A stretch of DNA of 13,607 bases from Acanthamoeba lenticulata (Eukaryota; Discosea; Longamoebia; Acanthamoebidae): positions 1-13,607 of the forward strand of contig NAVB01001778.1 in NCBI GenBank assembly GCA_002179805.1. The letters are read 5' to 3'. Made by a program: the position numbers and the translations under genes. This document shows, piece by piece, positions 9,481-13,607 of the stretch (within the stretch, counting starts at the first letter, position 1; each line of letters opens with the position of its first letter). The notes under the pieces are model-generated. The model saw nothing but the letters and a program-made list of their open reading frames with translations, was not told the origin of the DNA and searched no databases.

Positions 9481-9941
9481 TGTGGCTTTGGTTTACGTGT
9501 AAAACAGAGGCAAACTTTTATTTTTACTTATTTCATTTAAATTTTCTTTGCTGCCAAAATTCCGTCGGCCTTTTTGTGAGGCCCAGTTAGTTGACTGCCT
9601 TCCTTTCCCTTGCCCAAGCCTGCCCAAGAATCCTTTAAAGGTTGGACTGTCCCTGTTCCATCTTCATGTAAGTTCTTGTGCAGCTAAGCGACTAGCAGGC
9701 ACGTGCTGCCTGGGAATAAGATGGGCAAACTGATTGGAGGCTTTACATAGCCTGGCTCGGACCCGCACATGGCAGGACATCTCCGCTACGTGTCCGCGAG
9801 TTCTCACCATCCGTTATGTTTGTTAATACACATGTCGGTGAAGGTGTCCACACAACAGGGTCGCAGCTGCATTCCTGCATACGCCCAGCACAGCCTCAAA
9901 ACCTCTTCTAAGCGTAACGACCTCCTTCACTTTTTCAGTCG
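9481..9941. promoter_or_regulatory. Divergent promoter region between the hydroxylase and the 218-residue gene
   Basis: This 461-bp gap separates two head-to-head genes and holds no convincing coding frame. Next to the hydroxylase start it is AT-rich (9505-9550). It contains TTTAAA near 9636, a palindromic GCACGTGC (E-box-like CACGTG) at 9699-9706, and a strong plus-strand donor GTAAGT at 9668. Sharing of regulation by both genes is inference. Confidence 0.5.
9668..9938 (+). other. Possible 5'-leader intron of the 218-residue gene
   Basis: A perfect donor GTAAGT at 9668 and a pyrimidine-rich acceptor ending in CTTTTTCAG at 9938 bracket a 271-bp stretch. The acceptor is only three bases ahead of the ATG at 9942. 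This suggests a leader intron just upstream of the coding start. It is longer than the other introns in the window, and no transcript evidence is available. Confidence 0.35.
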
Positions 9942-10598
9942 ATGGCGACTCTCGGCGATGCCTTCCTGAGCGGCGATGAGCTGAGGAGGAAGCAGGTGAA
10001 CGACTTCCTCCTCCAGCTGGCGAACCAGCAAGCATGGGTCGAGTTTGGCGAAGACATAACTCCCCGAAGGCGGAAGAGGCGACCAAGGACCAACAACAAG
10101 AAGAGAAGTTGCGAGCAGCCACAACAAGAGGAACAACAGAACGAGAAGCCACGCAAGCGGAACCGAAGCCACTTGAATGAGGAACATCATGCACAAGAGA
10201 CACCTCGGCCCACAGCGCACGAGCAGTCTCTAGAACCATTCGTCTGCGACCTTCCTCTGCTGCAAATCATCCCGATGACCCCTTCCACTTCCTGCATGCC
10301 CGAGACCCCCCTATTCGAGGCTTCTTGCAGCGGCACCGTCCCGATACCGAGCTATCAACCTGACGTACACGAGCTCCTTCTTCCTTCGGCCAGCTTTGGA
10401 TCCACGAACGCAGAGATGTGGATGCCATTGCCTCCGCTTGCTTGGCAGAACCTAGCGCCAGCTCCACCGACCCAGTACTATCCAGGCTACACGCTAGCGC
10501 CTGCAGTGCCTGCCCCAGGCTTGGGCCCACATCACCGAGCTGCGCAGCAGGGAGTGCCCATGACATGGGCGGAGCTGTGTACGCAGCAACTACTGTAG
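9942..10598 (+). CDS. Hypothetical basic, probably nuclear protein
   Basis: This is a 218-residue open frame from ATG at 9942 (context TCGATGGCG) to TAG at 10596-10598. I do not recognise a family. Residues 1-35 are helix-prone (GDAFLSGDELRRKQVNDFLL). They are followed by two basic clusters, RRRKRRPRTNNKKR at 42-55 and KPRKRNR at 69-75, typical of nuclear localisation or nucleic-acid contact, with a Gln/Glu-rich spacer between. The second half is Pro-, Leu- and Met-rich and apparently disordered, like many activation regions. A strong 3' splice-like stretch ends at 9938, just before the ATG, so the visible ATG may lie in the second exon of the transcript. The gene is divergent from the hydroxylase and ends with an AATAAA signal 155 bp after the stop. 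A regulatory or DNA-binding role is inference only. Confidence 0.62.
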   Translation: MATLGDAFLSGDELRRKQVNDFLLQLANQQAWVEFGEDITPRRRKRRPRTNNKKRSCEQPQQEEQQNEKPRKRNRSHLNEEHHAQETPRPTAHEQSLEPFVCDLPLLQIIPMTPSTSCMPETPLFEASCSGTVPIPSYQPDVHELLLPSASFGSTNAEMWMPLPPLAWQNLAPAPPTQYYPGYTLAPAVPAPGLGPHHRAAQQGVPMTWAELCTQQLL

Positions 10599-10939
10599 AA
10601 GTTGGCCCTGCGCCTCCCTGTATTACTTCAGACCATAGACAGATAAAATCGATACAAAGATGGTTGCCCACTCCACCTTTTAAACTTCTAGCATGAGGTC
10701 GCTTAGCAACATGTGCGCGCCAACCACGAACGTGTGCCAGGATATGTCCGCCAATAAACATCCATATATTCGTTTTTTATCCATGACCTTTTTTTGGCTG
10801 TGCAGACTACTTTTGAGGTGATGCATTGTAACATTTTCCAAGAGGAACCTGCCATGCTACTTCACGATAACTACATCAATGCACAACCTTTTCTTTCGCA
10901 TTGCGCAAGCAAACAAGAAGTGAACGTCTCATCCCCTGC
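10599..10939 (+). other. Intergenic region between the two tandem hypothetical genes
   Basis: This 341-bp gap has no credible reading frame. It carries the 3' UTR and AATAAA of the upstream gene, then an AT-rich stretch (TATATT near 10764, T-runs at 10772 and 10790) that could be the promoter of the downstream gene. A second acceptor-like TTTTTTTGGCTGTGCAG ends at 10805, so an upstream non-coding exon is possible. Confidence 0.45.
10753..10758 (+). terminator. Poly(A) signal AATAAA for the 218-residue gene
   Basis: AATAAA sits 155 bp downstream of the stop at 10598 and is followed by a T-rich stretch (10772-10795). Both suit 3' end formation for the plus-strand gene ending at 10598. It also lies about 180 bp ahead of the next start at 10940, separating the two tandem genes. 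Confidence 0.6.
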
Positions 10940-12589
10940 ATGGAGGCGACCAGCTTGAAGTCATTAGGCATGCAACGGCCCCGCTATTCTGAGGTGCACC
11001 ACATGAGCTACATGCCCGATGCAGAGCCCCACTCTTCGCCTTCCATCACTCCATCGCCGTTCCTGGACAGCCCTGCCCTCAACGATCTCGCAAGCCTCGC
11101 TGTCTCCACTTCTGAGTCCCCGCTCATGCTGGAGTCGCCCCGCCCGACCGAAGCCCCTGGCGCGGTCGTTGCAGTGCCCAAGGTTGAGGCGCCCTTGTTC
11201 TTGCCGTACAACTTCAGCGTGCCGGACCACGTTTATGCGAAGGACAGCAAGAGCGAATCATCAATATCGGGTGTCTTGCCCACAACCCCGCCGGCAGCGC
11301 CTGCAGAAAAGGCCAGTCCTGCCTCTTCTGGGGGAGCGTTCAAAGTACCGGAGTTTGTGACCTCGGCTGTGGCGGCTGCAGCGTCGATGGGAAGACCTGC
11401 GGCCAAGCCCACCAACATCAAGACCAAGCGCTCGAGCTCCAGCCGCAGGGCCGTGCCCCGCAAGCCTCCTGCCTCGAAAGGGCCGCAACACATGTGCTTC
11501 CCGCCCGAGGTTGTCGAAGCGCCTCCGCCCCTGCAACTTCTTCAGCCCCATCCGCAGAGGCAACCTCATCCTCCTCAATCGCAACAAGTAGTGCCGCCAG
11601 GAACAGTCCAAGATGACAACACTCGGCAGGGCTGGCAAAAGATCATCCAGTCTGTCGACACGCAGGACGCGAAACTCAAGAGGTAACGCCAATCCTAAAA
11701 CCGACTTTGTTCAAACATGTGTTTGGCTGGACTCAGATCAGGATATCTGACATATGATCCTGTTTCCAGGAACAAATGGTGGTGGTACCTCGTGGCAGAG
11801 AAGAACCGCGTAACTGCTGCGGAAGCCGCCGCGCCGGATCTGGAGAAGGCCACGCACGGCAGTGGCGGAAGCAGCCCTGCCAACTCTCCACCCAACAACA
11901 ATGTCGAAGGAGGCCAACAAGGAAAGAATGAGTTCTGCGAGGAAGTCTTTGATCCGCTTCCTTTGCTCCAGGTCAGCCTCGCCTCGGGCTCGCCATCGCC
12001 CGACTCTTCTCCCACGTTGGGCAAGAGTCCGCAAACATCGCCTCAGCTTCTCGCCACCCTGCACGCCCTCGCCGCCACCGACGGCGACAACCTGCTTCCT
12101 GCGGTTATCCGCCGGACAAGGAGCATCGAAGAGGAAGAGGACGACGAGGATCATGATGATAATGATGATGATGAAGATTGGCAGCCAGACAGAATGGCGA
12201 CGTCCGATGCCAGCCGAGGCGCACAAGCAGCGCGACCTCGCCGCGTGAGGCGCACCTACATGAGTGAAGGCGAAGAGGAGCAGGAGCAGGAGCAGCAACG
12301 AGACCAGGTCAAGGGACCCAGGTCGTCCAAGACCGCCGTCAGTTCGCCGCCCAAGCGCCGCCGGGTGGGCTCCCTCTCGTCCTCGGCCGGCGATGCCACG
12401 CCCCAGAGCGCCGCCGCCGCGCGGTCGGCGCCGACCTACGCCAGCTCGACCTCCACCGAGAGCTCCCAGCAGGCCACCAACCGCAAGCTGCCGCCGAGAT
12501 CAAGGCTGAAGGGCCTCATCGAGTGGATGAAGTCCTCTGGCGCCGACCAGGCCATGGGCTTCCCGACAGCGCCAAAGGAGGGAAACTGA
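10940..12589 (+). CDS. Hypothetical low-complexity nuclear protein with NKWWWYLVAEKN block
   Basis: There are two exons, 10940-11682 and 11770-12589, joined across an 87-bp GT-AG intron (GTAACG...TTTCCAG). They give 520 residues. The start is the first in-frame ATG after an in-frame stop at 10868-10870. The frame is open from 10901, but only with non-ATG codons there. The N-terminal 240 residues are Ser/Pro/Ala-rich with many SP and TP sites (SPSITPSPFLDSPALND), suited to proline-directed kinases. The splice joins a possibly folded patch, GWQKIIQSVDTQDAKLK to NKWWWYLVAEKN (about 230-261). Then come more SP/TP sites (SPSPDSSPTLGKSPQTSP), an acidic run at 368-384, a PKRRRV nuclear-localisation-like motif near 442-447, and a C-terminal basic/helical segment (SRLKGLIEWMKSSG). 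I recognise no family. The features suit a chromatin or transcription regulator, which is inference. Confidence 0.74.
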
Positions 12590-12651
12590 CAGTCAGGCGC
12601 GCGCATGTGTTGAGACGAGTTCACCAAGTTTGTAGAGCTGTGTTGAATGAA

Positions 12652-12675
12652 TTTGTTTGTTTGTTTGTTTGTTTG
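12652..12675 (+). repeat. (TTTG)6 microsatellite between convergent genes
   Basis: Six exact TTTG units lie in the 128-bp gap between the plus-strand gene ending at 12589 and the minus-strand PAS gene ending at 12718. This is within the 3' UTR territory of both. No AATAAA is seen on either strand in the gap. Confidence 0.9.
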
Positions 12676-12717
12676 ATGGTGTACAAGTGTGGCGCTGATC
12701 GGCCCAGTCGGGGCCAG

Positions 12718-13607
12718 TCAGGGCCAGGACTGGATGTTGTTCAGGGAGTTGAGGAGCTCGAGCGTGGCCGGCGAGAGTGGCGGCGGTTGCATGCCGCGCT
12801 GCGGATTCTGGCTGCCGTGCTGCTGCTGTTGCTGCTGCTGCTGTGGTTGTTGGTGCGGTGGCGGCGGCGGCGGCGGTGGCCCACCACCCGCGCTATCTGG
12901 TCCATGATGGGAGGCCGTGATGAGGGAGCTGCTCCACAGCATGCCGGTCCCGCTTCGGCCCGCGCTGGCCTCCTCTCGGCTGTTCGTCCGCTCCGCCCCG
13001 TCCCTGTACATGTAGTCCGCCGGCTTGGTAGCCGACGAAGATGACGCTGTGGTCGTCGCCGTCGTAGATGTCGTCGTGGCTGGCGGTGGTGACGACGATA
13101 TTGAGGACGACGAAGACGACCTTCGGCTGTTGCCGCCATGGGAGCCTGGTGGCGACACCATCGGCCCGCCGGGCACCGGCGAAGTGCGAGCGGCCCCGAG
13201 CACAGAGGGAGAAGACGACGATGATGATGACGACGACGAGGACGATGATGACGAAAACGGCAGCGCGTCCGACGGCCGAGCAAAGATGGTCGGCGCCGAC
13301 GAGAACGACAACGAGCTGTCACTGCGGTACTGCTGGTTCTCTGCCCCGATGGTCGGCGACGAGCACGGCGAGACACTGCAGAGCGCAAAACGCATGAGTC
13401 AACGCGCGTGGCACGATATGACGAGGACAAGCCGAGGCCCAGTCGCGACGCCGTACCGTTGGGAGTCGCGAATGCCGTCGATGCAGAGAAAGGACCAGAG
13501 CGGCTCGCGCGTGACGGCGTCGTAGAAGAACTGTTGGCGCACGAGCGCGTCAAACGTCGTGCCGTCCTTGCGCACGAAGCGGGGCTGGAGGTGGAGGCAC
13601 GGAGAGC
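12718..13607 (-). CDS. PAS-domain protein with Ser/Pro/Gln-rich tail (5' partial)
   Basis: This is the 3' end of a minus-strand gene entering from the right edge. The exons are 13607-13457 (codon phase starts at 13605) and 13375-12718, joined across an 81-bp intron with donor GTACGG and acceptor CTCTGCAG; stop TGA at 12720-12718. The first exon encodes RFVRKDGTTFDALVRQQFFY, then TREPLWSFLCIDGIRDSQR. This is the C-terminal half of a PAS fold, where RxxRKDGxxF leads into strands and ends in a D-I/G-x-R-D-like motif. The second exon encodes 218 residues of low complexity: a poly-Ser run, SSSPPPATTTST-type stretches, a run of eight prolines, a Gln run, and a final LELLNSLNNIQSWP. PAS domains sense ligands, light or redox, or dimerise transcription factors. 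The output domain is outside the window or absent, so the role is open. No AATAAA is seen after the stop. Confidence 0.76.
12816..12882 (-). repeat. Gln and Pro codon runs in the PAS-protein tail
   Basis: CAG/CAA repeats encode an eight-Gln run (near 12818-12842) and CCG/CCA repeats encode eight prolines (near 12857-12882). Both are in the frame of the PAS gene. They mark a disordered, slippage-prone region. Confidence 0.85.
13211..13258 (-). repeat. Trinucleotide run encoding poly-Ser in the PAS protein
   Basis: A GAC/GAT/GAG run on the plus strand is TCG/TCA/TCC on the gene strand and encodes more than ten consecutive serines. Mixed serine codons suggest the run is kept at protein level or is old. 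The plus-strand reading as poly-Asp is a shadow. Confidence 0.85.

Noticed and set aside
13025..13525. Plus-strand frame with a long Asp/Glu run
   Set aside because: This is the reverse of the poly-Ser codons of the PAS gene, which has a consistent splice, a PAS-like exon and a stop.

Overview
The window reads as nuclear DNA from a compact, GC-rich protist genome. Exons are GC-rich and use a third-position G/C-biased code. Introns are short (about 57-155 bp) and mostly GT-AG, with many donors reading GTAC. Intergenic gaps are tiny and genes alternate between strands. An Acanthamoeba-like amoebozoan fits best, but that is inference from style and not from a species-specific marker. No rRNA, tRNA, CRISPR array, transposase or prokaryotic operon was seen.

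Layout from left to right. (1) 1-2402, plus strand: the 3' part of a 12-exon gene for a Tm-1-like fusion of a UPF0261 domain and a PEP-hydrolase-like TIM barrel. (2) 2471-3517, minus strand: a secreted protein with a signal peptide, a six-cysteine domain and a Pro/Thr/Ser stalk, convergent with gene 1 across a 68-bp gap. (3) 3669-9480, minus strand: a complete molybdenum hydroxylase of the xanthine dehydrogenase/aldehyde oxidase family. It has 23 reconstructed exons and 1327 residues, two [2Fe-2S] centres, an FAD domain and a molybdopterin domain. (4) 9942-10598, plus strand: a 218-residue basic protein with nuclear-localisation-like clusters, divergent from gene 3 across a 461-bp shared promoter region. 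(5) 10940-12589, plus strand: a two-exon, 520-residue low-complexity, probably nuclear protein. (6) 12718-13607, minus strand: the 3' part of a gene whose first visible exon encodes a PAS-like segment, followed by a Ser/Pro/Gln-rich tail.

The genes do not form an evident pathway. Genes 1 and 3 are metabolic-type enzymes, gene 2 is secretory, and genes 4-6 look nuclear or regulatory. The most notable result is that the gene 3 protein keeps every Fe-S cysteine and the catalytic glutamate, but lacks the purine-binding residues and the acidic NAD-side loop expected of a true xanthine dehydrogenase. It may be an oxidase-like enzyme acting on another substrate. Other points are a GC-AG intron, an intron that is a multiple of three and free of stops, one splice junction whose phase does not close with the best donor, and a stop codon overlapping a poly(A) signal. 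I did not find a clearly new multi-gene system here.
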